From Erysipelotrichaceae bacterium (GTDB taxonomy: Bacteria > Bacillota_I > Bacilli_A > Erysipelotrichales > Erysipelotrichaceae): a DNA stretch of 49,142 nt. Below the pieces are notes generated by a model. The model was given only the letters and a program-made list of their open reading frames with translations. It did no database searches and had not been told where the DNA came from. The DNA lies in contig JAFRJA010000143.1 of NCBI GenBank assembly GCA_017432545.1, forward strand, positions 1-49,142. The letters are read 5' to 3'. Positions 7,568 to 16,721 of this stretch are shown here, piece after piece. A program made the position numbers and the translations under genes. Each line of letters starts with the position of its first letter. Positions within the stretch are counted from its first letter, which is position 1.

Positions 7568-7950
7568 TGGATATAAAAGAATATTCAGCTAATTCTTTCA
7601 GTTTTATCGGTGATGCGGTCTTTACTTTGGCGGTGAGATGTTTCTTTATCGAGAACGGCTATCAGTCTTCAAAGACTCTGCAACATTTGTGTAACAGCTA
7701 CAATTCTGCAGCTGGCCAGCAGAAGGTATTTGAAAGACTCAAGACCGATAACTTTTTTACGGAAGAAGAACTGCAGATATTTAAGATGGGCCGTAATCAC
7801 ATCTCTCATATTCCGAAGAGTTCAGACAGATTGACTTATGAAACAGCTTCAGGACTTGAAGCGGTGTGCGGTTATCTGTATCTCACTGATAAAAAACGTC
7901 TGGATGAATTCTTTAATAAAGTCTTTGAAGGAGGGATCGGTAATGAGTAA
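7567..7950 (+). CDS. mrnC: Mini-ribonuclease 3
   Basis: The 127-residue protein is a stand-alone RNase III catalytic domain without a double-stranded RNA-binding domain. Mini-III trims 23S rRNA precursor ends. Family motifs are SFIGDAVFTLAVR near the N-terminus (acidic metal ligand in GDAV) and KMGRNHISHIPKSSDRLTYE with SGLEAVCGYLYL (E and adjacent acidic residues). The ATG shares its first A with the cysS TAA, so translation is coupled. The gene also overlaps the start of rlmB by eight bases. Position between cysS and rlmB agrees with conserved Bacilli order. Confidence 0.93.
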   Translation: MDIKEYSANSFSFIGDAVFTLAVRCFFIENGYQSSKTLQHLCNSYNSAAGQQKVFERLKTDNFFTEEELQIFKMGRNHISHIPKSSDRLTYETASGLEAVCGYLYLTDKKRLDEFFNKVFEGGIGNE

Positions 7951-8632
7951 CTATGTTTATGGAAGAAATTCCTTCTTTGAGGCTTTAAAAAAAGGAAGGA
8001 TCATCAAGGCTTATGTCTTGAATGATAAAGAGATAAAAAACAGAAATATTCCTTATCAGATCTGTGATCGCAAGATGCTGGACAGATTGTGCAATTCCGG
8101 TAATCATCAGGGCTTTGTGGGTGAAGTAAAGGAATATAAATTAAGCAATGTCGATGAGATGATCAGAGATAGAAACGGTCTGATCATCGTGCTTGATGGG
8201 CTTGAGGATGTCCATAATCTCGGCGCTATCATCAGAACGGCTGAATGTGCCGGCGCGGATGGGGTCATCTATAAGTCACATAATTCCGTGAAGGTCAATG
8301 ATACGGTGGCGAAGGTAGCCTCAGGTGCTTTAGAGTATGTCAAGGTCGCTGAAGTCAACAATCTGGTGAATACCTTGAAGGAATTAAAGAAGAAGAATTA
8401 CTGGATCGTCGGTTCGGATGGTTCAGCTGACAAAATGTATGATGAACTTGATTACGATATGAATACGGTACTGGTCATCGGTTCGGAAGGCAAAGGAATG
8501 TCAAGACTGGTCAAGGAGGAGTGTGACTTCATCGTGAAACTGCCGATGTATGGACACATAACTTCTTTGAATGCTTCGGTGGCGGCCGGTATCCTGATCT
8601 ATAATGTGATCAGCAGCAGAAACAGAAAATAG
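7943..8632 (+). CDS. rlmB: 23S rRNA (guanosine-2'-O-)-methyltransferase, TrmH/RlmB family
   Basis: From the ATG at 7943, preceded by GGAGGG, the protein has 229 residues; an upstream in-frame ATG at 7838 lies within mrnC and lacks family similarity. An N-terminal substrate-binding domain (~1-70) precedes the SPOUT knot domain. All three SPOUT motifs are present: HNLGAIIRTAECAG, LVIGSEGKGMSRLV and LPMYGHITSLNASVAAGILIY. The enzyme 2'-O-methylates a guanosine of 23S rRNA using SAM; in Bacilli this homologue (YacO) sits at the same place. YacP, the usual next gene, is missing. A terminator follows at 8681. Confidence 0.93.
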   Translation: MSNYVYGRNSFFEALKKGRIIKAYVLNDKEIKNRNIPYQICDRKMLDRLCNSGNHQGFVGEVKEYKLSNVDEMIRDRNGLIIVLDGLEDVHNLGAIIRTAECAGADGVIYKSHNSVKVNDTVAKVASGALEYVKVAEVNNLVNTLKELKKKNYWIVGSDGSADKMYDELDYDMNTVLVIGSEGKGMSRLVKEECDFIVKLPMYGHITSLNASVAAGILIYNVISSRNRK

Positions 8633-8635
8633 CTT

Positions 8636-8652
8636 TCCACAATTGTGGATAA
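8636..8652. promoter_or_regulatory. Consensus DnaA box within a 14-bp palindrome
   Basis: Bases 8644-8652 read TGTGGATAA, the exact complement of the DnaA-box consensus TTATCCACA. The box is part of the palindrome TCCACAATTGTGGA (8636-8649). It starts four bases after the rlmB stop and about 60 bases upstream of the sigma-factor -10 region, so DnaA could act there, but a chance match is possible. Confidence 0.4.
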
Positions 8653-8680
8653 ACGGGTGTAAATTATTGAGACACTTTTG

Positions 8681-8701
8681 AGAGGCACAGCCTCTTTTTT
8701 T
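8681..8701 (+). terminator. Terminator of the cysS-mrnC-rlmB operon
   Basis: The stem AGAGGC / GCCTCT with an ACA loop runs directly into seven T residues. It lies 48 bases after the rlmB stop. Confidence 0.85.
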
Positions 8702-8705
8702 GATC

Positions 8706-8711
8706 GATAAT
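8706..8711 (+). promoter_or_regulatory. -10 element giving a probable leaderless sigma-factor mRNA
   Basis: GATAAT starts five bases after the T run of the preceding terminator and is followed by six bases (TTGGGT) and the ATG at 8718. No ribosome site fits between. A -35 is hard to place because the terminator hairpin occupies the region. Confidence 0.4.
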
Positions 8712-8717
8712 TTGGGT

Positions 8718-9299
8718 ATGAAGAATATCAATCATATTTTGGAAAGGATCAGAAAAGGTGATCGGGAAGCTTTTGATTTCCTGCTGTACCAGCATCACAA
8801 GATGATCTACAAACTGATCAATTCCTACAACCTTGAAAGCGGAGATTATGCCATCGACCCGCATGATCTCTACCAGGAAGGATGTATCGCACTCTACAAT
8901 TCTGTCTTTACTTTTGAAAAGGAAAAGAATGTCAAATTCTCGACCTACGCCTATCTGTGCATTAAAAGCGCCATCATCAAACAGATCAAAGAGAACTCCC
9001 GGCGTTATGCGAATGAAGCCTATTCTCTGGACGTGGTGCGCAAGATCAAACTGGAACTGGTTGTGGAAGACAATCCGCTTGATTATCATCACGAAGAGGA
9101 ATGTCGCAAGAAGGTGGATGAGTTCATGAACAATCTCAACAGCGAGGACTATAAGATCCTTGAGCTGCGTAAGAAAGACATGTCTTATCAGGAGATCGCC
9201 GATTCTCTGAACATCAATGCGAAAAGAGTCGACAATCGCATCCAGGTCTTAAGAAGACGTCTGAAGAAGGGGCTGTATCTTCAGGAGGGCAGACTGTGA
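8718..9299 (+). CDS. Sigma-70 family factor, SigH-like
   Basis: The 193-residue protein has region 2 (DLYQEGCIALYNSVFTFEKEKNVKFSTYAYLCIKSAIIKQI), where the core-binding and -10-recognition helices lie, and a C-terminal region 4 HTH (LELRKKDMSYQEIADSLNINAKRVDNRIQVLRRRLKKG) for -35 recognition. Regions 1.1 and 3 are absent. It occupies the position of sigH in Bacilli (after rlmB, before rpmG-secE-nusG), so orthology to SigH is plausible; SigH controls competence or sporulation entry in relatives. I chose ATG 8718 because family similarity begins there; TTG 8700 in frame would add six residues. Its stop overlaps the GTG of the Spx gene. Confidence 0.85.
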   Translation: MKNINHILERIRKGDREAFDFLLYQHHKMIYKLINSYNLESGDYAIDPHDLYQEGCIALYNSVFTFEKEKNVKFSTYAYLCIKSAIIKQIKENSRRYANEAYSLDVVRKIKLELVVEDNPLDYHHEEECRKKVDEFMNNLNSEDYKILELRKKDMSYQEIADSLNINAKRVDNRIQVLRRRLKKGLYLQEGRL

Positions 9300-9667
9300 T
9301 CGTACTTTATACCACTCCGCATTGTCATTACTGCAACAAGGCCCGCCGCTTTCTGGAAGAAAACGGTTTGCCTTATATCGAAAAGAATATCCTGTCGCGC
9401 AGGCTCACTTATAAGGAGATCGCTTATCTGATCAGAAGAACACTCAATGGGACCGATGATATCATTGTGAGGAATTCAAGACCTCTTCGAGAGGATAATC
9501 TGTCTGTCGATGATATGCGGCTGAGCGAACTGATCAGCTATACTCTGAGACATCCTTCCATTCTTAAAAAACCGATCCTGATCGATAATCATCACCTGCA
9601 GGTCGGCTATGATCCGGAACAGCTCTCGATCTTCAAACGGAAGGATCACTCTTATCTTGTTTTCTGA
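9296..9667 (+). CDS. spx: Spx-like RNA polymerase-binding regulator (ArsC/Spx family)
   Basis: The 123-residue protein has the ArsC/Spx thioredoxin-like fold. It begins MIVLYTTPHCHYCNKARRFLEENGLPYIEKNI, with CxxC at residues 10 and 13, the redox switch position of Bacillus Spx. Later Spx hallmarks include GTDDIIVRNSR and HPSILKKPILIDNHHLQVGYDPEQL. Spx binds the RNA polymerase alpha C-terminal domain and reprogrammes transcription under thiol stress. It starts with GTG overlapping the sigma-factor TGA (GTGA), with AGGAGG upstream, so the sigma factor and Spx are translationally coupled. Length and motifs fit Spx rather than arsenate reductase, though ArsC activity cannot be fully excluded. Confidence 0.82.
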   Translation: MIVLYTTPHCHYCNKARRFLEENGLPYIEKNILSRRLTYKEIAYLIRRTLNGTDDIIVRNSRPLREDNLSVDDMRLSELISYTLRHPSILKKPILIDNHHLQVGYDPEQLSIFKRKDHSYLVF

Positions 9668-9696
9668 AAGTGACACGATGTGTCATTTTCCTTTTT
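9668..9696 (+). terminator. Terminator of the sigma-spx operon
   Basis: An AAGTGACAC / GTGTCATTT stem with a GAT loop (one G-T pair) begins right after the spx stop and is followed by TTTTCCTTTTTT. Confidence 0.75.
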
Positions 9697-9750
9697 TATG
9701 CTTTAGTAATTATAAATATAGGTATGATATATTATTAATAGAAAAAAAAG

Positions 9751-11238
9751 ATGAACATATTAATATATGCAATGATCTATCTGGGGGCGGCGCTGATGGT
9801 GTTCAACATCTACAGTTTTATCAGCTATGCCCGTTATGTCCAGAATCAGAAGAGCTGGGATAAGAGCAATCATATCCTCTATGTACCGATCGTACTGCTG
9901 ATCTTCTTTCTGGTCGGTTATCTTTTTGTCGGCATCTTCGGCAAGCCGGATCTGATGATCGGCGGAATTCTTTTCTTCGGCAGTGTTTTCGTCTTCGTCA
10001 TGTCGCGGATCTTAAAAAGCGTCACTGCCCAGCTGGTGAAAGCCCAGAATACGGAAGCACAACTGATTGCTGCGGAAAAGACCAATCAGGCTAAGAGAAA
10101 TCTTCTGGCTTCTGTCAGCCATGAAATGCGTACCCCGATGAATGTCATCATCGGTATCGATAAGATCGCCTTAAGTGATCCGGAGATTTCCGATCGCACG
10201 AGAGGTCATCTCGAGAAGATCGGTTACAGTGCCGGTCATATGCTGGGGCTGATCGACAACATCCTGGAGATGAATAAGCTCGATAACAATGAACTGGCGA
10301 TCAGGAATGAAAGCTTCTCTTTGGAAGAATCACTCAAACAGATCGAGACCATCGTGAATACGATGTGTGATGAAAAAGGTCTGCGTTATGTTTCACATTT
10401 TTCACCGGAATGTAATCAGATCTTTGTTTCCGATCCGATCATGTTAAGACAGATACTGTTATGTATCCTGGACAATGCGATCAAATATACCGATGCACCG
10501 GGTCAAATCGATTTCACGGTCAGGGAGACGACAGCAGAAAACGGTGTCTGCAGCTTTGATTTCATAATCAAGGATACCGGCATCGGAATGAGTGAAGACT
10601 TTCTGCCGAAGCTGTTTACTTTATTCATGCAGGAAGATTCAAGTTCCACCAACCGCTATGGCGGCAGTGGCGTTTCTCTGGCTTTAGTCAATGAGATGGT
10701 AAAGAAACTTGATGGCAGTATCGCTGTTTCAAGTAAGAAGAATGTCGGTTCAATTTTCACGGTATCTATTCCACTCAGACTTTCTGATGGTCTGGATGAA
10801 AACGAAAACTATGATGAAGTGTCTTTAGTCGACCGCAGGATCCTGGTCGTTGATGATATCGAAGAAAACGCTGAGATCGTTAAAGATCTTCTCGAACTTG
10901 AAGGAGTGATCTGTGAAACCGCAGAGAATGGCCTTATAGCTGTACAGAAGATCATCAACAGCAAGCCATACAGTTATGACGGCATCCTGATGGATCTGCG
11001 CATGCCGGTGATGGATGGTTTAGAAGCGACAAGAAAGATCAGGGAACAGGAAAGAGAAGATGTAAAGGACCTGCCGATCATCGCTTTGACGGCCAATGCG
11101 TTCAAGGAAGATATCGATGCATCGCTGGAGGCAGGCATGAATGCGCATCTGGCCAAGCCGACCGATACCGAGGCTTTATACAGGACTTTACGCAAATATA
11201 TCGGTATCTATGATAAGAAAAAGGGAGCTGCGTCATGA
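9751..11238 (+). CDS. Membrane hybrid histidine kinase with C-terminal receiver domain
   Basis: The 495-residue protein has three predicted helices (about 5-26, 43-62, 68-85) without a large extracellular domain, then HisKA with the phosphoacceptor H124 (SVSHEMRTPMNVIIG). The HATPase_c domain follows (ILDNAIKYTD, DTGIGM, GGSGVSLAL). The last ~130 residues are a receiver domain with the acidic pair VVDD and phosphoacceptor D415 (GILMDLRMPVMDG). The signal is probably sensed in or at the membrane. It is the first gene of a four-gene unit and overlaps the next gene by ATGA. The leader has TATGAT at 9723 and only a weak A-rich ribosome site. The terminal receiver implies transfer through an Hpt protein, which is encoded two genes downstream. 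Confidence 0.9.
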   Translation: MNILIYAMIYLGAALMVFNIYSFISYARYVQNQKSWDKSNHILYVPIVLLIFFLVGYLFVGIFGKPDLMIGGILFFGSVFVFVMSRILKSVTAQLVKAQNTEAQLIAAEKTNQAKRNLLASVSHEMRTPMNVIIGIDKIALSDPEISDRTRGHLEKIGYSAGHMLGLIDNILEMNKLDNNELAIRNESFSLEESLKQIETIVNTMCDEKGLRYVSHFSPECNQIFVSDPIMLRQILLCILDNAIKYTDAPGQIDFTVRETTAENGVCSFDFIIKDTGIGMSEDFLPKLFTLFMQEDSSSTNRYGGSGVSLALVNEMVKKLDGSIAVSSKKNVGSIFTVSIPLRLSDGLDENENYDEVSLVDRRILVVDDIEENAEIVKDLLELEGVICETAENGLIAVQKIINSKPYSYDGILMDLRMPVMDGLEATRKIREQEREDVKDLPIIALTANAFKEDIDASLEAGMNAHLAKPTDTEALYRTLRKYIGIYDKKKGAAS

Positions 11239-12929
11239 TCAGATCCAGACAGATAGACAGACCGCAGCTGGTACTGGTCGTCGATGACCAGGAGATCAAC
11301 CGCGATGCCCTGGGCGTAATATTAGAAGATTCATACGAAGTCATCTGCGCTGAAAACGGCGAAGAGGCTTTGTCTTTGATGAATAAACATTTTGCGGATC
11401 TTTCGATCGTATTACTCGATCTGATGATGCCGGTGATGGATGGCTATGAAGTTCTTAAAAGAGTCAACGAAGACGAAAGACTCAAGTCGATCCCGGTCAT
11501 CGTTCTTACTTCCGAAAAAAGTGCTGAGCTCAAGGCTCTTTCGCTGGGTGCCGCTGATTTCATCACCAAGCCTTTTGATGTCCACGAAGTAATCATTGCC
11601 AGAGTCAGAAGGATCATTGAGCTTTCCGAAGGAAGAAAGCTTATTTCGGCGGCAGAGACTGATGCTTTGACGAGCTTATACAGTTCCAATTTCTTTTATG
11701 AATATGCCGGCCGGATCTATCGCTATCATCCGGAGATGAAGATGGATGCGATCGTATTGAATGTGGAACAGTTCCATTCGATCAATGCGCTAAACGGCCG
11801 TGAGTTTGGCGATGAAGTGTTAAAAAAGATCGCCGAGGCCATCAGGGAATATCTGAAGGACCGTAATGGTATAGCCACCAGGACCAATTCCGATCATTTT
11901 GGGATCTATTGTGCTCATCAGGATGATTATTCTGATCTTTTAAAGAGTATTCAGGATAAGGCCAATTCCTTGTCGGAAAACGTGGCCATCCATATCCGCA
12001 TGGGTGTCATGCCTTATAGAGAAGGGATCGAGCCGATCCTGATGTTTGACAGAGCCCGTACGGCCTGTAACAGCGTCAGAGGCAACTATCAGAATCCGCT
12101 CATGGTCTATGACGAAGCGATGTGGGCGAAGGAATTATATGATAGACGCCTGCTCAACGATTTAAGCAGGGCGGCAGAAGAAAAACAGTTCAAAGTCTTC
12201 TATCAACCTAAATACGATATACAGTGTGATCCTCCTCGTCTGGTATCAGCCGAAGCGCTGGTGCGCTGGGATCATCCGGAACTGGGTATGATCTCCCCCG
12301 GTGATTTCATTCCGTTATTTGAAGGAAACGGCCTGATCAATACGGTCGACGATGTCGTCTGGAAGCAGGCTGCTGAACAATGTGCCAGGTGGAAACAGGA
12401 TTACCATTTCACATTACCGATCTCGGTCAATGTTTCAAGAGCCGATGTCTATGATCTTTCCTTAGTAGATAGACTGGCGAGACTGATCAAGGAAAACGGT
12501 CTTGATCGCAATAATATAAAACTGGAAGTAACGGAGTCAGCTTATACCGATGATTCAAGAAGAGTACTGGAAGTTGTTGACCAGCTCAGAGAACGTGGTT
12601 TTGAGATAGAGATGGATGATTTCGGTTCCGGTTATTCTTCGCTGAATATGTTGTCACAGATGCCGATCGATGTTCTGAAGATGGATATGAAGTTTGTCAA
12701 CAACATCGAAGAAAGCGATACGGACATGCGTTTAGTAAAGATGGTTTTGGATATCGCCAAATATCTGGAACTGACCGTGGTGGCAGAAGGTGTTGAAACC
12801 AAGGGACAGCTTGATCTGTTAAAACAGGCGGGTTGTAAACTTGTACAGGGATATTATTTTTCAAGACCGATACCGGCTGAAGATTTTGCCAGACTGATCG
12901 AAAAAGAGATCAGTATAGAAAGGAACTGA
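11235..12929 (+). CDS. Response regulator with degenerate GGDEF and intact EAL domain (c-di-GMP phosphodiesterase)
   Basis: The 564-residue protein has REC at ~10-130 with VVDD and phosphoacceptor D62. A GGDEF-fold domain follows at ~140-295 in which the signature is replaced by NSDHF (218-222), so it should not make c-di-GMP. The EAL domain (~305-560) is intact: EALVRW with E340, N399 (SVNVSR), E431 (LEVTES), DDFGSGYSSL at 461-470, K482 (LKMD) and EGVET. This predicts a phosphorylation-controlled phosphodiesterase that degrades c-di-GMP to pGpG. It has no DNA-binding domain, so this pathway's output appears to be second-messenger control. The start overlaps the upstream kinase stop, and Hpt follows after one base. 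Confidence 0.9.
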   Translation: MIRSRQIDRPQLVLVVDDQEINRDALGVILEDSYEVICAENGEEALSLMNKHFADLSIVLLDLMMPVMDGYEVLKRVNEDERLKSIPVIVLTSEKSAELKALSLGAADFITKPFDVHEVIIARVRRIIELSEGRKLISAAETDALTSLYSSNFFYEYAGRIYRYHPEMKMDAIVLNVEQFHSINALNGREFGDEVLKKIAEAIREYLKDRNGIATRTNSDHFGIYCAHQDDYSDLLKSIQDKANSLSENVAIHIRMGVMPYREGIEPILMFDRARTACNSVRGNYQNPLMVYDEAMWAKELYDRRLLNDLSRAAEEKQFKVFYQPKYDIQCDPPRLVSAEALVRWDHPELGMISPGDFIPLFEGNGLINTVDDVVWKQAAEQCARWKQDYHFTLPISVNVSRADVYDLSLVDRLARLIKENGLDRNNIKLEVTESAYTDDSRRVLEVVDQLRERGFEIEMDDFGSGYSSLNMLSQMPIDVLKMDMKFVNNIEESDTDMRLVKMVLDIAKYLELTVVAEGVETKGQLDLLKQAGCKLVQGYYFSRPIPAEDFARLIEKEISIERN

Positions 12930-12930
12930 T

Positions 12931-13305
12931 ATGACGATTGAAGAATTATATAAGGTAATTGGTGGTGATTATGAGCAGGCCTTAAAAGTTTTGAGGATGG
13001 ATAAACTTATCGACAAACATATCCGCAAACTTTCACAGAATGAGATCTTTGACAATCTGCTTAACGCAAAGGAAAGCCTTGATCCGGTGGCTATATTTGA
13101 AGCTTCCCATGCGATCAAAGGTGTTTGCGCCAACCTGGGCTTAGTTAATCTTTCCAGATTAGCTTCCGATATTGCGGAAGAATTCCGAACAGGTTCTGAG
13201 CGTAAGATGAGTGATGATGAAGTGAGAGCGAAGATCGATGAACTCGAAGACCTATATAAACGTTCCGTTGAAGGAATCAAGGAATATGAAGCTTCACAGA
13301 ATTAA
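12931..13305 (+). CDS. Hpt-domain phosphotransfer protein
   Basis: The 124-residue all-helical protein carries the Hpt signature [20 protein letters not shown], with the transferable histidine at H60 followed by the usual K-G-x-x-x-N-L-G. It has no membrane segment. Such proteins shuttle phosphate between receiver domains, here presumably from the receivers of the two hybrid kinases to the REC of the EAL protein. It starts one base after the EAL gene ends and precedes the permease-kinase gene by 11 bases. A free Hpt protein in the operon strongly supports a multistep phosphorelay. Confidence 0.9.
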   Translation: MTIEELYKVIGGDYEQALKVLRMDKLIDKHIRKLSQNEIFDNLLNAKESLDPVAIFEASHAIKGVCANLGLVNLSRLASDIAEEFRTGSERKMSDDEVRAKIDELEDLYKRSVEGIKEYEASQN

Positions 13306-13316
13306 GGGAATTTTTT

Positions 13317-16300
13317 ATGAGTCAGATTCCCCAAAAAAATGAATCAAATAATAACCGGTCTTATCTCAGCGGCTTAGGTGCCTGGGCTCTATCTTTTGGC
13401 TGTGCGGTCGGCTGGGGCTGTTTTGTCATGCCGGGAACGACCTTCTTACCTCTGGCAGGACCTTTGGGAACGGCTATCGGGATGTTTATCGGGGCGATCG
13501 CGATGTTTATCATCGGGGTCAGCTATCACTATCTGATGAACAGATTTCCGGATGGCGGCGGTTCCTACAGCTATACTGTGCGCTGTTTCGGCTATGACCA
13601 GGGCTTTCTCAATGCCTGGTTTCTGATATTGACTTATATTGCGATCATCTGGGCCAATGCGACGGCACTGCCTCTGATTTGCAGGACTGTTTTCGGAAGT
13701 ACCTTTCAGTTTGGCTTTGATTATTATGTCGCCGGTTTCCACTGCTATATGGGCGAGATCATGCTGGTGATCTTTGCGCTTTTATTTGCGGCTTTGATAT
13801 GTCTGAAAAGAAAGAGTGCTGAATGGCTGCAGATAATTGCGGCTGTAGTTTTATTTGCTGGTGTGATCATCTGTGTTATTTCTGTATCTGGAAATAACGT
13901 AAACAGTTTCGCTGATTTCAAACCGTATTATGCTCCGGATAAAACGGCGGCTTATGGAATATTTACGATCTTTTCCCTGACGCCATGGGCCTTTGTCGGT
14001 TTTGAATCGATCTCTCATTCAAGCCATGAAGCAGCTTTTTCGCTCAAGAAGAGTATAACGATCTTTGTGGCCGCGATCATCTGTGCAGCGATCGCCTATG
14101 TTTCTTTAGCCTTTATCGCCGCCAGTGCTTATCCGGACGGTTTAAGCAACTGGAGCGAATACATACATAATCTTTCTGCTTATTCAGGACTTACCTCTCA
14201 TCCTTCTTTCTTTGCGACTGAAAAAGCCATGGGCTCAAGCGGAATTGTCGTTTTAGGTCTGGCTGCTCTTGGTGCCATCCTTACCGGTCTAGTCGGTAAC
14301 TATATCGCTTTAAGCAGACTGATGGCCGTTTTAAGCAGAGAAAAGATGCTGCCGGAGTGGGCGGGCAGGATCGATGAGAATAATGTTCCGCGCAATGCGA
14401 TCATCTGTATTCTGATCGTTTCGATCTTTCTGCCGTTTTTAGGCCGTACCGCGATCAGCTGGATCGTCGATGTCACCACAGTAGGTGCGGCGATCACCTA
14501 TGCCTTTACTTCGGCTTCGGCTTTGAAGATCGCCAAAGAAGAAAACAACAGCTTACATAAGCTCTTCGGTGTGCTGGGGCTGATCGTCTCTATGATGTTT
14601 ATGGTCGTGTTCTTGGTTCCAAACCTCTTGGGTATCACGACCTTATCAAGAGAATCATATCTGATCTTAGCTATCTGGGGTATTTTGGGTTTTGTCGTAT
14701 TCAGACAACTGCTCAAAAATGACCATGAGTATCGTCTGGGCCGATCGACGCTGGCCTGGATCGTTTTACTTGGTCTGGTCATGTTTGCCTCAACGGTGTG
14801 GATGTATCAGAAGTCCGCTTCCGATCTGACGGTCTTATTAAGTGAAGACGGAGTCGATATCGCCAAGGTCGCAAGATCGGCGATCGGCAAGAGTTCTTTA
14901 GTTCAGATGGGCATCATCTTCTTTGCCCTGGCAATCCTGTTTGATATCTATGCTCTGATGCAGAAAAGACAGCGCAGCATCGAGATCGCCAAAATGGTGG
15001 CGGAGGAATCAAGTAAAGCCAAGACTTCCTTCCTTTCCAATATGTCACATGAGATAAGAACCCCGATGAATGCGATCATCGGTTTAGATAATATAGCACT
15101 CAGAAATCCAGATCTGCCAGCTAAGACCAGAGAACAGCTGGAGAAGATCGGTTCAAGTGCGAAACATCTTTTGGGACTGATCAATGACATCCTGGATATG
15201 TCGAGGATCGAATCAGGAAGAATGGTCCTGAAGAATGAAGAGTTCTCTTTCAGGGAATTCCTTGATCAGATCAATATCATGACCAATGGACAGTGTCTGG
15301 ACAAGGGGCTTCATTATGAATGTCATATCAAAGGCCAGGTGAATGATTACTACTATGGCGATGACATGAAACTGAAACAGGTCCTGATCAATATCTTAGG
15401 CAATGCGGTGAAGTTCACCAATCCGCCGGGCAAGGTCATCTTGAGTGTTGAACAGCTCAATCAGTTTGAAGACAAGTGTACACTGCGTTTTGTTGTATCA
15501 GATACCGGAATCGGTATGGATAAGGAATACATTCCGAAGATCTTTGAAGCCTTCTCGCAAGAAGATGCGACAACGGCCAACCGCTACGGCGGCAGCGGTT
15601 TAGGCATGGCCATAACCAAGAACTATGTGGAGATGATGGATGGCGAGATCAAGGTGGAAAGTGAGAAGGGCGTCGGTTCGACCTTTACTGTTACGGTCAC
15701 GCTTTCCAGTTCCAACCGCAATATAGAGACCGGACAGATCCAGGTATTGCCTTCCGATATCCGCACACTGATCGTTGATGATGATCCGATCGCCCTTGAA
15801 CACGGTCAGATCGTTTTGAGATCTTTAGGCATCGAAGCCGATGTATGTGAATATCCTCGCAAGGCAGTGGAGATCATCGAACAGGCAATAGGAGATGGCC
15901 GTCCTTATCAGCTGCTGATAAGTGACTACAAGATGCCTGAGATGAATGGTTTACAGATGATCGAAGAGATGAAAAAGAAGGGCTCTGATGATATGAAGAT
16001 CATCATCCTGACCGGTTACAGCTACGACAGTTTTGAAGATGATATCCAAAGTGAAGGTATCAATACGATCATGGCTAAACCGTTATTTGCGGAAAGTCTT
16101 TATAAACAGATCAGTTCCCTGTTCAATCTCAAGAGGAGTGATAACGCTGATGAAAAATCAGCGGAAGGTGATGGCGAATACAATCTCTCTGGCAAACGCA
16201 TCCTGATGGCGGAAGATGTCGAACAGAATGCCGAGATCTTAGAAGATCTTCTGAATCTTGAAGATATCATCTGTGAACATGCCCATAATGGCGAAGAAGC

Positions 16301-16577
16301 AGTTGAGATGTTCAATGATAATAAACCGGGCTACTATGATGCGATCCTGATGGATGTCAGGATGCCGCTGATGGATGGCTTGGAAGCGACCAGAACGATC
16401 AGAGCTCTGGAAAGGGATGATGCCAAGTCCATTCCGATCATTGCGATGACGGCCAATGTCTTTGATGAAGACGTCAAACAGTCGCTGCAGGCAGGTATGA
16501 ATGCCCATCTGTTCAAACCGATCGAACCTGATCGTCTTTATGCGACTTTGAGCTCCTTCTTTAAGAATAAGGAATAA
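13317..16577 (+). CDS. APC-type permease fused to a hybrid histidine kinase with two receiver domains
   Basis: The 1086-residue protein begins with about 460 residues of an APC-superfamily amino-acid permease: [21 protein letters not shown] (helix 1 with the substrate-site glycine motif), [28 protein letters not shown] (helix 6 region) and [21 protein letters not shown]. Two further helices (~470-535) precede HisKA with H578 ([14 protein letters not shown]), HATPase_c ([25 protein letters not shown]), REC1 with D870 ([13 protein letters not shown]) and REC2 with D1013 ([13 protein letters not shown]). The layout is analogous to CbrA of Pseudomonas, whose transporter-like half is SLC5. It likely senses, and perhaps imports, an amino acid or amine. 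It ends the phosphorelay operon; a strong terminator follows. Confidence 0.92.
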   Translation: MSQIPQKNESNNNRSYLSGLGAWALSFGCAVGWGCFVMPGTTFLPLAGPLGTAIGMFIGAIAMFIIGVSYHYLMNRFPDGGGSYSYTVRCFGYDQGFLNAWFLILTYIAIIWANATALPLICRTVFGSTFQFGFDYYVAGFHCYMGEIMLVIFALLFAALICLKRKSAEWLQIIAAVVLFAGVIICVISVSGNNVNSFADFKPYYAPDKTAAYGIFTIFSLTPWAFVGFESISHSSHEAAFSLKKSITIFVAAIICAAIAYVSLAFIAASAYPDGLSNWSEYIHNLSAYSGLTSHPSFFATEKAMGSSGIVVLGLAALGAILTGLVGNYIALSRLMAVLSREKMLPEWAGRIDENNVPRNAIICILIVSIFLPFLGRTAISWIVDVTTVGAAITYAFTSASALKIAKEENNSLHKLFGVLGLIVSMMFMVVFLVPNLLGITTLSRESYLILAIWGILGFVVFRQLLKNDHEYRLGRSTLAWIVLLGLVMFASTVWMYQKSASDLTVLLSEDGVDIAKVARSAIGKSSLVQMGIIFFALAILFDIYALMQKRQRSIEIAKMVAEESSKAKTSFLSNMSHEIRTPMNAIIGLDNIALRNPDLPAKTREQLEKIGSSAKHLLGLINDILDMSRIESGRMVLKNEEFSFREFLDQINIMTNGQCLDKGLHYECHIKGQVNDYYYGDDMKLKQVLINILGNAVKFTNPPGKVILSVEQLNQFEDKCTLRFVVSDTGIGMDKEYIPKIFEAFSQEDATTANRYGGSGLGMAITKNYVEMMDGEIKVESEKGVGSTFTVTVTLSSSNRNIETGQIQVLPSDIRTLIVDDDPIALEHGQIVLRSLGIEADVCEYPRKAVEIIEQAIGDGRPYQLLISDYKMPEMNGLQMIEEMKKKGSDDMKIIILTGYSYDSFEDDIQSEGINTIMAKPLFAESLYKQISSLFNLKRSDNADEKSAEGDGEYNLSGKRILMAEDVEQNAEILEDLLNLEDIICEHAHNGEEAVEMFNDNKPGYYDAILMDVRMPLMDGLEATRTIRALERDDAKSIPIIAMTANVFDEDVKQSLQAGMNAHLFKPIEPDRLYATLSSFFKNKE

Positions 16578-16582
16578 GTGAT

Positions 16583-16610
16583 CCGGATACTGTAAAAGGT
16601 ATCCGGTTTT
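16583..16610 (+). terminator. Terminator of the phosphorelay operon
   Basis: An 8-bp stem CCGGATAC / GTATCCGG with an eight-base loop is followed by TTTT, five bases after the stop codon of the permease-kinase gene. Confidence 0.8.
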
Positions 16611-16643
16611 GATAGAAATTATGCATTTTCTGCTGTTTTTCGA

Positions 16644-16672
16644 TTGACTTTGTTTTTACTTTCGGTTAATCT
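16644..16672 (+). promoter_or_regulatory. Promoter of rpmG-secE-nusG-secG
   Basis: TTGACT (16644-16649) and TAATCT (16667-16672) are separated by 17 bases, a good sigma-A type promoter 50 bases upstream of rpmG. Confidence 0.65.
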
Positions 16673-16721
16673 AAAAATGGTTATCAAAGGGATAACTTTT
16701 TATTTACCTTGAGGAGGCAAT

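Noticed and set aside
8664-9092. 142-residue minus-strand ORF opposite the sigma-factor gene
   Set aside because: The plus-strand sigma factor has clear domains; this frame overlaps a terminator and lacks any start signal.
16239-16508. Minus-strand ORFs opposite REC2 of the permease-kinase
   Set aside because: They mirror conserved receiver-domain codons, and similar shadows occur opposite the other receiver gene at 10974-11195.
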